A stretch of 43,851 bases of DNA from an uncultured Synechococcus sp. (GCA_913052185.1 CAJXFG010000003.1:1-43851), one strand, 5' to 3'; numbered from the stretch's first letter, positions 1 through 9,517 are shown. Notes: a model not told the origin generated them from the letters alone. Program-made: numbers and translations.

Positions 1-1517
1 CTGACTGGGCTTATCAGGCTCTCAGCAACCTGATCGAGCGCTACGGCTGCGTCGCCGGTTACCCCAACGGCACCTACCGCGGTAACCGTGCAATGACCCG
101 CTTTGAAGCGGCTGCACTGCTCAACGCCTGCCTCGACCGCGTCACCGAAGTGACCGACGAGCTCAAGCGTCTGATGAAGGAGTTCGAGAAGGAACTCGCC
201 ATCGTCAAGGGCCGTGTGGACGGTCTGGAAGCTCGCGTTGGCGAACTGGAAGCAACCCAGTTCTCCACCACCACCAAGCTGGATGGCCAGGCCACATTTG
301 ACATCGGTGCTAACTCTTTTGGTGGAGACTTGTATTTAACACAGGTCAATGTTGATAGAATTAAGAAGCATTTTCCTGATACAGACGGTATTTATCTTCC
401 GACTGGCTCTGGGCCAAAGTCGAGAGATAGTAATTATCAAAAAAATGCCAGTAGCGAATTTGGTGCTACAACGTTTAACTACGATTACCAGCTCTATCTA
501 AATACTAGTTTTACTGGTAAGGACCTTTTGTCAGCGACGATTAGGTCAGGTAATTTCGGTGATGATAATGCTTTTAATGGTAACCCAACTAATCTTTCAA
601 CACTGGAGGTTGCCTCAGGGTCTGGAGATAAATTATTCATTGACAAACTCTGGTATAACTTTCCAATTGGTGAGAATTTCACAGTTTTTGTCGGACCCAA
701 TGTTGGTCAAGATGACATGATGCCAATGTGGCCCTCTGTATATCCTTCAGGTGATGGCAATACAGTTCTTGATATCCTCACTCTTAATGGAGCTCCAGGT
801 GCTTACAACAAAACTCAGGGCCCCGGTGTAGCGCTTAATTATGAAAATAATGGCTGGAACGTTGGCCTTCAGTACGTATGTGACCTTGACACCTGCACAG
901 GCAGCAATCCAAGCGATGGAGGCATTGCCGCAGACAACTCGAACGGGGTAGGAACAATTCAAATCGGCTATGAAGGAGAGCAGTGGGGATTTGCTGGCAT
1001 TTACAGCTGGCTGCAAAGTCCTTCGCTCGTTCCGTATTCAACTTCATACACGCAGTTAAGTTATGCGCAGGACATTGACATGTCCTTAAACGCATTTGGT
1101 CTTGCTGCTTACTGGCAACCCGAAGACTCTGGCTGGATCCCTGCGATTAGTGCTGGATGGGGTTTAAATACAACCAATTTTGCTGACAACAGCGCTGCTG
1201 ATGCCTATGTCTCAACCTCGCAGTCTTGGCAGATTGCTATTCATTGGGACGATGTTTTCCTCCAGGGTAATTCTGCCGGTATGGCTGTTGGGCAGGCTAC
1301 TTTTGCCACTGACCTCAAAGGTGGAGATACTCCATTTGATGGCAATTATGTGTGGGAATGGTATTACGGATTCCAGGTTACAGATAACATCACTGTGACA
1401 CCTTCGATGTTTTATCTGAGTCGCCCTCTTGGTCAACTCACTTTCGACGGGGTGGATGGAAAAGACGGAACATTTAGTCAGTTTGGCGCCCTTGTTCGTA
1501 CTACATTCACATTCTGA
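1..1517 (+). CDS. SLH-domain outer-membrane porin, 5' truncated by window edge
   Basis: The reading frame is open from base 3, so the true start lies upstream; 504 codons are visible. The first ~45 residues are the end of an S-layer homology domain (…AGYPNGTYRGNRAMTRFE…), which binds peptidoglycan-linked polymer. A short coiled coil follows (about residues 50-85, repeated Glu/Lys/Leu heptads), and then a long Gly/Asn/aromatic-rich region typical of the OprB-like beta barrel, ending in Phe (…TTFTF), the usual outer-membrane C-terminal signature. Cyanobacterial members (SomA/iron-uptake porin type) form pores for small solutes and ions. The sequence becomes strikingly AT-rich from about base 300 onward while the SLH part is GC-rich, suggesting a mosaic gene. 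Substrate is unknown. Confidence 0.93.
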   Translation, partial: DWAYQALSNLIERYGCVAGYPNGTYRGNRAMTRFEAAALLNACLDRVTEVTDELKRLMKEFEKELAIVKGRVDGLEARVGELEATQFSTTTKLDGQATFDIGANSFGGDLYLTQVNVDRIKKHFPDTDGIYLPTGSGPKSRDSNYQKNASSEFGATTFNYDYQLYLNTSFTGKDLLSATIRSGNFGDDNAFNGNPTNLSTLEVASGSGDKLFIDKLWYNFPIGENFTVFVGPNVGQDDMMPMWPSVYPSGDGNTVLDILTLNGAPGAYNKTQGPGVALNYENNGWNVGLQYVCDLDTCTGSNPSDGGIAADNSNGVGTIQIGYEGEQWGFAGIYSWLQSPSLVPYSTSYTQLSYAQDIDMSLNAFGLAAYWQPEDSGWIPAISAGWGLNTTNFADNSAADAYVSTSQSWQIAIHWDDVFLQGNSAGMAVGQATFATDLKGGDTPFDGNYVWEWYYGFQVTDNITVTPSMFYLSRPLGQLTFDGVDGKDGTFSQFGALVRTTFTF

Positions 1518-1568
1518 TTAATTGATTCATCAGGATTCATTCCTCATGGATTTAATGAGTATCCAAAG

Positions 1569-1595
1569 GCCGGCCCCGCAAGGGTCGGCTTTTTT
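1569..1595 (+). terminator. Rho-independent terminator of the porin gene
   Basis: An 8-bp stem (GCCGGCCC / GGGTCGGC, one G-U pair) with a 5-nt loop is followed by six T residues, about 50 nt after the porin stop. Confidence 0.9.
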
Positions 1596-1650
1596 GTGAT
1601 GTGTCTTTTCCCTGTTGATGAGATTCTGGTGTGGTGCACTCCATTCACCC

Positions 1651-1965
1651 ATGAGTGATCAGACCGAGCAGACGCATCCCCTCTACGGCACCGATCGCGA
1701 CCAGGTTGATGCTTTGCTCGGGCATCAGGGGGATCCAGGACCTGAGCAGCTCACTGTGGCAGCGAGGCTTGTGATGCGATATGGAGATTTCCCTGGTGCT
1801 GATGACATCAAGCAGGACATCCAGAAGGTCGTTGCTGGATGGGGTCTTGATTCCAAAAGCCTCAATGCTCGTTGTCGGGAGATCTGGGCCAGTGGTTGGA
1901 AGCCCGGTCAGCAAATCGAGAGTGAGCTTGGTTCAGGGGCTGATGTGGCCGACCAGGACGCTTAG
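1651..1965 (+). CDS. DUF3288 family small protein
   Basis: A 104-residue soluble protein. The pattern HPLYGTDRDQVDALL at the N-terminus, then ARLVMRYGDFPGADDIKQD and WGLDSKSLNARCREIW, matches the cyanobacterial DUF3288 family, which is normally 90-105 residues. I chose the ATG at 1651 rather than the in-frame ATG at 1615 because family similarity begins there and the 12 extra residues are not conserved-looking. No catalytic motif, signal peptide or membrane segment is visible. Function is unknown. It stands alone between the porin terminator and the convergent rpe gene, and has its own terminator. Confidence 0.88.
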   Translation: MSDQTEQTHPLYGTDRDQVDALLGHQGDPGPEQLTVAARLVMRYGDFPGADDIKQDIQKVVAGWGLDSKSLNARCREIWASGWKPGQQIESELGSGADVADQDA

Positions 1966-2011
1966 CCCAAGTCCCACACCTTGCCCCGTCTTGTTTGTCT
2001 AGGAGTGTCCA

Positions 2012-2032
2012 CCCCGGGTGGCCCGGGGTTTT
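2012..2032 (+). terminator. Terminator after the DUF3288 gene
   Basis: CCCCGGG-TGG-CCCGGGG forms a 7-bp GC stem with a tight loop followed by TTTTGGTTT. T residues lie only on the + side, so it serves the DUF3288 transcript; it sits 15 nt before the convergent end of rpe. Confidence 0.8.
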
Positions 2033-2046
2033 GGTTTCAAGGTTGC

Positions 2047-2781
2047 TCAGGCAGGTGTGGGCAGCACTTGTCCGGCCTGGGCTTCAGTGGCGACACGTCG
2101 CAGGTCATCGCAACCCTCCTTGAGCGTGGGGTAGGCAAACATTCCGCTGCCTGCGATGAAGCAGTTGGCACCGGCTGCGCAGCACTGGGAGATGGTCCAG
2201 TTGGCTTTGATTCCACCGTCGACTTCGATATCAACATCGAGATCCCGTTCGACGATGGTCTGTCTGAGCTGGGAGATCTTGTCCAGCATCGTTGGAATGT
2301 AGGCCTGGCCACCGAAGCCAGGGTTCACGGTCATCACCAAAACGTGATCGACCATATCCAGAACGTTTTTGACCATCTCCATCGGTGTGTGGGGGTTCAT
2401 GGCCACCGAAGGACTGCCTCCCAGCTGGCGAATGCGGCCGAGGACGCGATGCAGATGAGTGTTCGCCTCAACGTGAGCAATCACCACCCCTGGTTCTCCG
2501 TTGGGCCCTTTGGTGGCTTCGACGTATTCCTCAAGCATCGTTTCGGCGTTGTACTGGCTGACCATCAACTGGGTCTCAAACTTGACGTTGCAGTACTTGC
2601 GGCACGCCTTGATCAACTCTGGACCAAAGGTGAGGTTCGGTACGAAGTTGCCGTCCATCACGTCGAATTGAATCCTGTCGACCCCCGCTGCTTCCAGATC
2701 CTTGACGCATTGCCCCATGGCAGCCCAATCCGCGGGAAGCACCGAGGGGATGATTTGAATCGGGCGATGGGGTGCGGTCAT
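2047..2781 (-). CDS. rpe: Ribulose-phosphate 3-epimerase
   Basis: Interconverts ribulose 5-phosphate and xylulose 5-phosphate in the Calvin cycle and the pentose phosphate pathway. The 244-residue protein is a complete TIM barrel with the family signatures: IIPSVLPADW at the N-terminus, the metal-ligand regions FDVMDGNFVPN (His/Asp ligands) and VMTVNPGFGGQ, and DIEVDGGIK near the end. The frame is open 44 codons further upstream, but the ATG at 2781 gives the standard N-terminus. It is divergent from glpX, another Calvin-cycle gene, across a 158-bp region. Confidence 0.97.
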   Translation of the reverse strand: MTAPHRPIQIIPSVLPADWAAMGQCVKDLEAAGVDRIQFDVMDGNFVPNLTFGPELIKACRKYCNVKFETQLMVSQYNAETMLEEYVEATKGPNGEPGVVIAHVEANTHLHRVLGRIRQLGGSPSVAMNPHTPMEMVKNVLDMVDHVLVMTVNPGFGGQAYIPTMLDKISQLRQTIVERDLDVDIEVDGGIKANWTISQCCAAGANCFIAGSGMFAYPTLKEGCDDLRRVATEAQAGQVLPTPA

Positions 2782-2939
2782 GAAAGGCTTTAAATCTCGG
2801 GGGACTTTAGAGAAGCGCCATTGATCGCAAGGCTGCTCGAAGTCACTGATACAGTAAGCCGCGCTTTTGAGCGAAAAGCCCAGTGGCGCCAAGTCCTGAG
2901 AGCTGATCCTCACCGCATCTAGTTCCCCGCCGCACTCCA
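2782..2939. promoter_or_regulatory. Divergent rpe/glpX intergenic region with inverted repeat
   Basis: This gap must hold the promoters of both genes. It contains a long-range inverted repeat, GCGCCATTG at 2815-2823 against CAGTGGCGC at 2881-2889 (nine pairs, one G-T), and a smaller GCTTTT/AAAAGC repeat at 2863-2879. GATACAGT around 2848 is a weak -10 candidate for glpX. No convincing -35 was found. Confidence 0.4.
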
Positions 2940-3944
2940 GTGGATCGCACTCTCATCCAGGAAATTCTCGAGGTCGTTGAGCAGGCGGCCATCGCCTCCG
3001 CCCGCCTCACAGGCCTCGGCAAGAAGGATGAAGCCGACGCTGCAGCCGTTGAAGCCATGCGTCAGCGCATGGGCAAGATTCAGATGCAAGGCCGGATCGT
3101 GATCGGCGAGGGCGAGCGTGATGAAGCCCCCATGCTCTACATCGGTGAAGAGGTGGGCAGCGGAACGGGTCCTGGTGTTGATTTTGCTGTTGACCCCTGC
3201 GAGGGCACCAATCTCTGCGCCAACAATCAGCGCGGCTCGATGGCTGTTCTGGCCGCTTCAGACCGTGGTGGCCTGTTCAATGCTCCCGACTTCTACATGA
3301 AGAAGCTGGCTGCACCCCCGGCCGCCAAGGGCAAGGTCGATATTCGCAAGTCCGCAACGGAAAACATCAAGATTCTCAGCGAGTGCCTCGGTATGGCCGT
3401 TGAAGAACTCACCATCGTTGTGATGGACCGCACTCGCCACAAGGATCTGATTGCAGAAATCCGCGCAACTGGTGCGCGGGTTCAGCCCATCTCCGACGGT
3501 GATGTGCAGGCTGCCATCGCCTGCGGTTTCGCCGGCACAGGCACCCACTGCCTGATGGGTATCGGTGCTGCCCCTGAAGGTGTGATCTCCGCTGCTGCCA
3601 TGCGCGCTCTCGGTGGCCATTTCCAGGGTCAGCTCGTGTACGACCCGGCCGTGGCGCAAACCAAGGAATGGGCTGACCTCACCAAGGAGGGCAACCTGGC
3701 GCGTCTGGCAGAGATGGGCATCAGCGACCCTGACAAGATCTACGAAGCTGATGAGCTCGCCTCCGGTGAGCATGTGGTGTTCGCCGGCAGCGGCATCACC
3801 GATGGTCTGCTTTTCCACGGCGTTAAGTTCGAGAAGGACTGCACCCGCACCAGCAGCCTGGTGATTAGCAACCTTGACGACACCTGCCGTTTCACCAACA
3901 CGGTTCACATCAAGGAAGGCGCACAGAGCATCGCTCTGAGCTGA
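2940..3944 (+). CDS. glpX: Class II fructose-1,6-bisphosphatase / sedoheptulose-1,7-bisphosphatase
   Basis: Dual-function FBPase/SBPase of the cyanobacterial Calvin cycle: it removes the 1-phosphate from fructose 1,6- and sedoheptulose 1,7-bisphosphate. The 334-residue length is right for the GlpX family. Visible motifs are [18 protein letters not shown] (metal-binding Glu/Asp), VDPCEGTN (metal-binding DPxEGT) and GIGAAPEGV. The start codon is GTG, giving [10 protein letters not shown], a typical family N-terminus. It is followed 31 nt later by hemA in the same direction. In cyanobacteria this enzyme is redox- and AMP-regulated; nothing in the sequence alone shows that here. Confidence 0.97.
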   Translation: MDRTLIQEILEVVEQAAIASARLTGLGKKDEADAAAVEAMRQRMGKIQMQGRIVIGEGERDEAPMLYIGEEVGSGTGPGVDFAVDPCEGTNLCANNQRGSMAVLAASDRGGLFNAPDFYMKKLAAPPAAKGKVDIRKSATENIKILSECLGMAVEELTIVVMDRTRHKDLIAEIRATGARVQPISDGDVQAAIACGFAGTGTHCLMGIGAAPEGVISAAAMRALGGHFQGQLVYDPAVAQTKEWADLTKEGNLARLAEMGISDPDKIYEADELASGEHVVFAGSGITDGLLFHGVKFEKDCTRTSSLVISNLDDTCRFTNTVHIKEGAQSIALS

Positions 3945-3975
3945 CTTTCTTTTTCAAGCAGCGAGGGTTTTCTCC

Positions 3976-5289
3976 ATGCACATCGCCGTTGTCGGCCTCA
4001 GTCATCGAACGGCACCGGTCGAAGTGCGCGAAAAGCTCAGCATCCCTGAGCAGACCATGGAGGAATCCCTGCAGAACCTGCGGGGCCATGATCAGGTGCT
4101 TGAGGCCTCCATCCTCAGCACCTGCAATCGTCTGGAGATCTATACGCTCGTTCGTAATCCTGAGCTGGGAATTTCAGCTGTCAGGGAGTTTCTCAGCGGC
4201 CATTCCGGCCTGGATACCGGAGATCTCAAGCCGCACCTGTTCACCTTCCATCATGAGGATGCCGTTGCCCACCTGATGCGGGTTGCCGCCGGGCTGGACA
4301 GCCTGGTGCTTGGCGAGGGGCAGATCCTGTCCCAGGTCAAGAAAATGATGCGCCTGGGTCAGGAGCACAAATCGCTCGGTCCGATCCTCAACCGTTTGCT
4401 CACCCAGGCTGTGAGCACAGGAAAAAGAGTTCGCAGCGAAACCAACCTGGGCACCGGAGCCGTTTCCATCAGCTCTGCAGCCGTTGAACTTGCCCAGCTC
4501 AAGCTGGGGCAGAGCCGAGGTCTGGACGATCTCGTCACTCTTGAAGATGAGCAGGTGGCCGTCGTCGGCGCCGGCCGGATGAGTCGTCTGCTGCTTCAGC
4601 ATCTGAAAGCCAAGGGCGCCTCAGGCGTTGTTGTTCTGAACCGCACGGTCAGCCGAGCTCAGGCACTCGCCGCCGACTTCCCGGATCTGCCTGTGCAGTG
4701 TCGTCCTCTCGAGGATCTTGATCACTGCCTGAGCACCTGTTCGCTGGTCTTCACCAGCACGGCATCGGATGATCCGATTATCGATGCCAGCCGACTTCAG
4801 CAGTTGAATCGTCGCAGTTCACTGCGACTGGTCGATATCGGTGTCCCCCGCAATATTGCTGCGGATGTGGAAGGAATCAGCGGTGTTGAGGCTTTTGACG
4901 TTGATGATCTCAAGGAGGTTGTTGAACGCAATCAGGAAGCTCGGCAGCAGGTCGCTCGAGAAGCTCAGGGGCTCTTGGATGATGAAGCCAGGCTTTTCCT
5001 GGAATGGTGGGACAGCCTGGAGGCGGTGCCCACCATCAACAAGCTGCGGTCTTCGCTGGAGTCGATCCGCTCCGAGGAACTGCAGAAGGCTCTCAGTCGC
5101 ATGGGGCCGGATTTCTCGGCCCGTGAGCGCAAGGTGGTTGAGGCTCTCAGCAAGGGCATCATCAACAAAATTCTGCATACCCCTGTGACCTCACTGCGCG
5201 CTCCTCAGCAGCGGAGTGAACGGCAGAACGCCCTGAATGTGGTGGAGCGACTGTTTGATCTTGTGCAGGACGACGAACAGGATCGTTGA
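3976..5289 (+). CDS. hemA: Glutamyl-tRNA reductase
   Basis: Reduces glutamyl-tRNA(Glu) to glutamate-1-semialdehyde with NADPH, the first committed step of tetrapyrrole (chlorophyll, heme, bilin) synthesis. The 437 residues include SHRTAPVEVREK near the start, the catalytic-cysteine motif STCNRLEIY (Cys about residue 49), the NADPH-binding VVGAGRMS (about residue 199) and a C-terminal helical dimerisation region. A GAGGG ribosome binding site lies 8 nt upstream of the ATG. It lies 31 nt after glpX, so co-transcription is likely. Confidence 0.97.
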   Translation: MHIAVVGLSHRTAPVEVREKLSIPEQTMEESLQNLRGHDQVLEASILSTCNRLEIYTLVRNPELGISAVREFLSGHSGLDTGDLKPHLFTFHHEDAVAHLMRVAAGLDSLVLGEGQILSQVKKMMRLGQEHKSLGPILNRLLTQAVSTGKRVRSETNLGTGAVSISSAAVELAQLKLGQSRGLDDLVTLEDEQVAVVGAGRMSRLLLQHLKAKGASGVVVLNRTVSRAQALAADFPDLPVQCRPLEDLDHCLSTCSLVFTSTASDDPIIDASRLQQLNRRSSLRLVDIGVPRNIAADVEGISGVEAFDVDDLKEVVERNQEARQQVAREAQGLLDDEARLFLEWWDSLEAVPTINKLRSSLESIRSEELQKALSRMGPDFSARERKVVEALSKGIINKILHTPVTSLRAPQQRSERQNALNVVERLFDLVQDDEQDR

Positions 5290-5419
5290 GACATTCCGGC
5301 GCTCAAGTTCCCTGTCTAAAACTGATTCCCAGCAGTCTTGTCGGATCTGTCCCAAGCATCGGTTTTGAGCACCCAAAGTCCGGTAGGTTTGCCCGGCAAA
5401 GCCGATCTGCGGGGGCGGC

Positions 5420-6715
5420 ATGAAGCGTGTTCTGGCCATCATTCTCGGGGGAGGAGCGGGAACGCGTCTGTATCCCCTCACCAAGATGCGGGCCAAGCCC
5501 GCTGTGCCTCTGGCGGGCAAATACCGACTGATCGATATTCCGATCAGCAACTGCATCAACTCCGACATCAACAAGATGTACGTGATGACGCAGTTCAACA
5601 GCGCGTCGTTGAATCGTCACCTGAGTCAAACCTTCAATCTCAGCAATTCCTTCGGTGGCGGATTCGTCGAGGTTCTTGCAGCCCAGCAGACTCCCGACAG
5701 CCCTTCCTGGTTCGAAGGAACTGCTGATGCTGTTCGGAAATACCAGTGGCTGTTCCAGGAATGGGATGTGGATGAATATCTGATCCTTTCGGGCGATCAG
5801 CTGTATCGCATGGATTACAGCCGTTTCATCGAGCACCATCGCCGCACCGGTGCTGATCTCACCGTTGCCGCCTTGCCGGTGGATGCCAAACAGGCTGAAT
5901 CCTTTGGTCTGATGCGGACCGACGGAGATGGCAACATCCAGGAATTCCGTGAAAAGCCGAAAGGTGATTCCCTGCGTGAGATGGCAGTGGATACCTCACG
6001 CTTCGGGCTCAGTTCCGAATCTGCCCAGGAGCGTCCCTATCTGGCATCGATGGGGATCTATGTGTTCAGTCGTCAGACGCTGTTTGATCTGCTGGATGGA
6101 AACACCGATCACAAGGATTTCGGCAAAGAGGTGATTCCCGCATCGTTGTCCCGTGGAGACAAGCTCCAGAGCTACGTCTTTGATGACTACTGGGAGGACA
6201 TCGGCACGATCGGGGCGTTCTATGAGGCCAATCTCGCGCTGACGCAACAGCCAAAGCCGCCATTCAGCTTCTACGACGAGAAATTCCCGATCTACACAAG
6301 GCCTCGTTATCTGCCCCCAAGCAAATTGGTGGATGCGCAGATCACCAACTCGATCATTGGTGAGGGATCAATCCTCAAATCCTGCAGCGTGCATCACTGT
6401 GTTCTGGGTGTTCGCAGCCGGCTTGAGTCCGATGTGGTGATTCAGGACACCCTTGTGATGGGTGCTGATTTCTTTGAGTCAAGTGAAGAGCGTGCCGTGC
6501 TGAAGGAGCGTGGTGGCATCCCTCTTGGAGTCGGTCAGGGCACAACGGTGAAGAGGGCCATCCTCGATAAGAACGCTCGCATCGGTTCCAATGTCACGAT
6601 CGTGAACAAGGACCACGTCGAAGAAGCTGATCGCGCTGAACATGGCTTCTACATCCGCAACGGAATCGTGGTTGTCGTCAAGAACGCATCGATTCCCGAT
6701 GGAAGTGTGATCTGA
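5420..6715 (+). CDS. glgC: Glucose-1-phosphate adenylyltransferase (ADP-glucose pyrophosphorylase)
   Basis: Makes ADP-glucose from ATP and glucose 1-phosphate for glycogen synthesis. The 431-residue protein starts with the nucleotide-binding loop [13 protein letters not shown], followed by [20 protein letters not shown], and has the sugar-phosphate site EFREKPKG. The C-terminal third is a left-handed beta-helix that carries allosteric sites. Cyanobacterial enzymes are activated by 3-phosphoglycerate and inhibited by phosphate. The 130-bp gap upstream contains no obvious terminator or promoter hexamers that I could fix. gnd follows. Confidence 0.97.
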   Translation: MKRVLAIILGGGAGTRLYPLTKMRAKPAVPLAGKYRLIDIPISNCINSDINKMYVMTQFNSASLNRHLSQTFNLSNSFGGGFVEVLAAQQTPDSPSWFEGTADAVRKYQWLFQEWDVDEYLILSGDQLYRMDYSRFIEHHRRTGADLTVAALPVDAKQAESFGLMRTDGDGNIQEFREKPKGDSLREMAVDTSRFGLSSESAQERPYLASMGIYVFSRQTLFDLLDGNTDHKDFGKEVIPASLSRGDKLQSYVFDDYWEDIGTIGAFYEANLALTQQPKPPFSFYDEKFPIYTRPRYLPPSKLVDAQITNSIIGEGSILKSCSVHHCVLGVRSRLESDVVIQDTLVMGADFFESSEERAVLKERGGIPLGVGQGTTVKRAILDKNARIGSNVTIVNKDHVEEADRAEHGFYIRNGIVVVVKNASIPDGSVI

Positions 6716-6735
6716 TCGTTCATTCCTGACAGAGA

Positions 6736-6795
6736 TGGACCATGTTGCAGCCGACTTCGGTTGCCGTGGTCACACTGTCTGCAGTGAATGGTCCA
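6736..6795. repeat. 8-bp inverted repeat upstream of gnd
   Basis: TGGACCAT at 6736-6743 and ATGGTCCA at 6788-6795 are perfect complements separated by 44 nt in the glgC-gnd gap. There is no T tail, so it is not a terminator; it could be a binding site or chance. Confidence 0.4.
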
Positions 6796-6802
6796 CCTGC
6801 GC

Positions 6803-8221
6803 ATGTCCAAGTCCCACTTCGGACTGATTGGTCTCGGCGTGATGGGGGAGAACCTTGTCCTCAACGCTGAGCGAAACGGTTTTTCGAGCGTCGTCTACAA
6901 CCGTACCTATTCCAAGACGGAAGAATTCATGGCCGGTCGTGGGGCTGGCAAAAACATTCAGGGCGCGACGGACCTCCAGGATTTCGTCAACAAACTGGAG
7001 CGTCCCCGACGCATCCTGATGATGGTGAAGGCGGGCGGACCTGTGGATGCTGTGATTGAACAGATTTCGCCTTATTTGGATGAAGGAGACCTGTTGATTG
7101 ACGGAGGCAACTCCGAATATCACGACACCGAACGACGCGTCGCCGAGCTTGAAAGTAAGCGTTTTGGATTCATCGGGATGGGTGTCTCCGGTGGAGCCAA
7201 AGGTGCTCTTGAAGGCCCGAGCATGATGCCGGGAGGCACAAAGGCCTCCTACGACGCGATCGAGAGCCTGGTTTGCAAGATGGCGGCCCAGGTTGAGGAT
7301 GGTCCCTGTGTCACCTACATCGGGCCTGGAGGGTCAGGTCACTTTGTGAAGACCGTGCACAACGGCATCGAATACGGCATTGAACAGATCCTGGCTGAGG
7401 GGTACGACCTGATGAAACGGGTCGGAGGTATGAGCAGCCTCGAGATGGCTGATGTGTTCGCCCACTGGAACAGCACCGAGGAACTCTCCTCCTACCTCGT
7501 TGAGATCACCGAGGTCTGTCTGCGCACCATGGATCCGGATGACGGCACACCACTTGTTGAGAAGATCCAGGACAAGGCCGGTCAGAAGGGAACCGGCCTC
7601 TGGACAGTGGTCAGCGCGCTGCAGATGGGGGCCTCGGTGCCCACCATCTATGCGGCTCTGAATGGACGTGTGATGAGCTCCATGAAAGACCAGCGGATCA
7701 GAGCCGAGTCAATCCTGAGCGGACCCTCCATCCAGTCGTTCGATATGGGGGCACCGGCCGATGGCATGGCCCCTCTGATGGATGCCATGGTTCTGGCCTG
7801 CATGGCCAGTTATGCCCAGGGAATGGAGCTGCTTCGCATCGCCTCCGCTGAGCACAACTACAACCTCAACATGCCCTCGATCGCCCAGATCTGGAAAGGA
7901 GGCTGCATCATCCGTGCTCGCTTGCTCAAGCGCATCCAGGATGCCTTCAATGCCGATCCACAGCTGGCGAATCTGTTGATTGATCCGTGGTTCGCCGATC
8001 AGGTCAACCGTCGTCTACCCGGACTGGCCAAGGTGGTCGCCGGTGCCGCCGCAGCGGGGATCCCCGTGCCCTGCCTCAGCAGCACACTCGACTACATCAA
8101 CAGCTACCGCAGCGCTCGTCTTCCCCAGAACCTTGTGCAGGCCATGCGTGACTGTTTCGGCTCCCACACCTACGAGCGCGTCGACAAAGACGGCACCTTC
8201 CACACCGAGTGGCTCAGCTGA
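6803..8221 (+). CDS. gnd: 6-phosphogluconate dehydrogenase (decarboxylating)
   Basis: Oxidises 6-phosphogluconate to ribulose 5-phosphate, CO2 and NADPH in the oxidative pentose phosphate pathway. The 472-residue protein has the NADP fold GLIGLGVMGENLVLN at the start, the substrate signature IDGGNSEYHDTERR, the catalytic-lysine region GSGHFVKTVHNGIEYG (about residue 180) and the C-terminal all-helical domain ending FHTEWLS. I place the start at the second in-frame ATG (MSKSHFG), five codons after one at 6788, because that matches the usual N-terminus. pgl follows 10 nt later, so the pathway's second and third enzymes are encoded together. Confidence 0.96.
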   Translation: MSKSHFGLIGLGVMGENLVLNAERNGFSSVVYNRTYSKTEEFMAGRGAGKNIQGATDLQDFVNKLERPRRILMMVKAGGPVDAVIEQISPYLDEGDLLIDGGNSEYHDTERRVAELESKRFGFIGMGVSGGAKGALEGPSMMPGGTKASYDAIESLVCKMAAQVEDGPCVTYIGPGGSGHFVKTVHNGIEYGIEQILAEGYDLMKRVGGMSSLEMADVFAHWNSTEELSSYLVEITEVCLRTMDPDDGTPLVEKIQDKAGQKGTGLWTVVSALQMGASVPTIYAALNGRVMSSMKDQRIRAESILSGPSIQSFDMGAPADGMAPLMDAMVLACMASYAQGMELLRIASAEHNYNLNMPSIAQIWKGGCIIRARLLKRIQDAFNADPQLANLLIDPWFADQVNRRLPGLAKVVAGAAAAGIPVPCLSSTLDYINSYRSARLPQNLVQAMRDCFGSHTYERVDKDGTFHTEWLS

Positions 8222-8231
8222 GGAACGCGTG

Positions 8232-8948
8232 ATGAGTTCCTATCGCATCGAAACAACACCTTCAACGCAGGATCTGGCACGTCGAGCCGCCGAGCACATC
8301 GGAGCAGCGATCGATCTGGCCCTGGATCAGCGGGACCGTGCTCAGATTGCTTTGTCGGGAGGCACCACTCCTGCGCTGGCCTATGCCTTGCTGGGGCAGG
8401 AACATCTTCCCTGGGACCGGGTTGATGTGTTCCTTGGTGATGAGCGATGGGTTGCCGCCGATGATGATTCCAGCAACGCGCGCATGTTGCGCAACACCTT
8501 GCTCAAGAGGGATCAGCCCGGAGCCCGTGCCTGCTTCCATCCCGTACCCACCATCGAACTGGTGTCTCCGGAAGCCAGTGCTGAGGCTTTCGCCGAACTG
8601 TTGGTGAACGTCTGTCAGGGCGAACCCCCCGTGTTCGATTTCATGCTTCTCGGCCTTGGTGATGACGGCCACACAGCCTCTCTCTTCCCTGGAACCGAGG
8701 CTCCGTCTGTTCAGGACCGCTGGACCACCATTGGCCGGGGCAAAGGCCTTGAGCGAATCACACTGACGGCACCTGTGCTCAGCGCTGCACGACAGGTGGT
8801 GTTTCTTGTGAGCGGAGAAGCCAAACACCAGGCGCTTTCACGACTGATCGATCCTGCCGAATCTCCCGAACGCACACCTGCCAAGCTGGTTCAACCGGGT
8901 TCCGAAATTCTCGTGCTCGCCGATCAGGCTGCTTCTCAAGGTCTTTGA
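8232..8948 (+). CDS. pgl: 6-phosphogluconolactonase
   Basis: Hydrolyses 6-phosphoglucono-lactone, the step immediately before Gnd. The 238-residue protein has the NagB/DevB-type motifs ALSGGTTPALAYALL near the N-terminus, DVFLGDERWV in the middle and DFMLLGLGDDGHTASLFPGT, which holds the catalytic His. An alternative GTG lies directly before the chosen ATG. The stop codon overlaps the TTG start of the next gene by 4 nt (TTGA), showing translational coupling. Confidence 0.96.
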   Translation: MSSYRIETTPSTQDLARRAAEHIGAAIDLALDQRDRAQIALSGGTTPALAYALLGQEHLPWDRVDVFLGDERWVAADDDSSNARMLRNTLLKRDQPGARACFHPVPTIELVSPEASAEAFAELLVNVCQGEPPVFDFMLLGLGDDGHTASLFPGTEAPSVQDRWTTIGRGKGLERITLTAPVLSAARQVVFLVSGEAKHQALSRLIDPAESPERTPAKLVQPGSEILVLADQAASQGL

Positions 8949-9517
8949 CGACACCTCCCCATCAACCTCCTCCGGACATTCGCGTGATCGCCGCCGGCGA
9001 TTCTTTTCGTGAATGGGCCAGCCTCAACGACACCATCATGGGCGGCTCCAGCAGCGCAGGCTGCCGGTTGAGTGACCAGGGCCTTGTCCTCGAAGGCGAG
9101 GTGGTGAGTGAGGGAGGCGGGTTCGTCAGCTGTCGTTCACCGGTTTATCGCCCGCCGTTGGATCTCAGCTCCAAGACAGGTCTGCGTCTGACCCTGGATG
9201 GGGAAGGGCGCAGCTTCAAGTTCGCGGTGGCCTGTCATGACGGAGTGTTCGGTCTCACCGAGCTGATCCCTGGCGGCTTGCGTTGGGTCACGACTGTCGC
9301 CACCGAGTCCACCGACACCACGGTTGTGGAGATTCCGTTCGCCCGGCTTCAGCCTGTGGTGCGTGCGAAACCTGTCAGTCTTCCGGTTCGCTTTGATCCT
9401 GCCTGCATTACCCGGCTTCAGTTGCTGCATTCACGATTCGGTGACGACGGTGCGCCGAACCCCGGCTACCGAGCCGGTGCCATCAAGCTGCTGATCCGCT
9501 CGATTGAAGCGTTCTGA
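8945..9517 (+). CDS. CIA30 domain protein (NDUFAF1-like)
   Basis: A 190-residue soluble protein with the CIA30 signature near its start, FREWASLNDTIMGGSSSAG, followed by a galactose-binding-like beta-sandwich pattern (GGGFVSCRSP; LRLTLDGEGRSFKFAV; EIPFARLQPVVRAKPV). Mitochondrial CIA30 assembles complex I; cyanobacterial members may help assemble NDH-1 or other thylakoid complexes, but that is inference. It begins with TTG, overlapping pgl by 4 nt, and is probably expressed with gnd-pgl. Confidence 0.87.
   Translation: MTTPPHQPPPDIRVIAAGDSFREWASLNDTIMGGSSSAGCRLSDQGLVLEGEVVSEGGGFVSCRSPVYRPPLDLSSKTGLRLTLDGEGRSFKFAVACHDGVFGLTELIPGGLRWVTTVATESTDTTVVEIPFARLQPVVRAKPVSLPVRFDPACITRLQLLHSRFGDDGAPNPGYRAGAIKLLIRSIEAF

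Noticed and set aside
1981-2793. 270-codon ORF antisense to rpe
   Set aside because: It is a reverse-strand shadow of rpe; the minus frame has full TIM-barrel motifs.
6716-6802. Terminator after glgC
   Set aside because: The inverted repeat arms are 44 nt apart and no T run follows.
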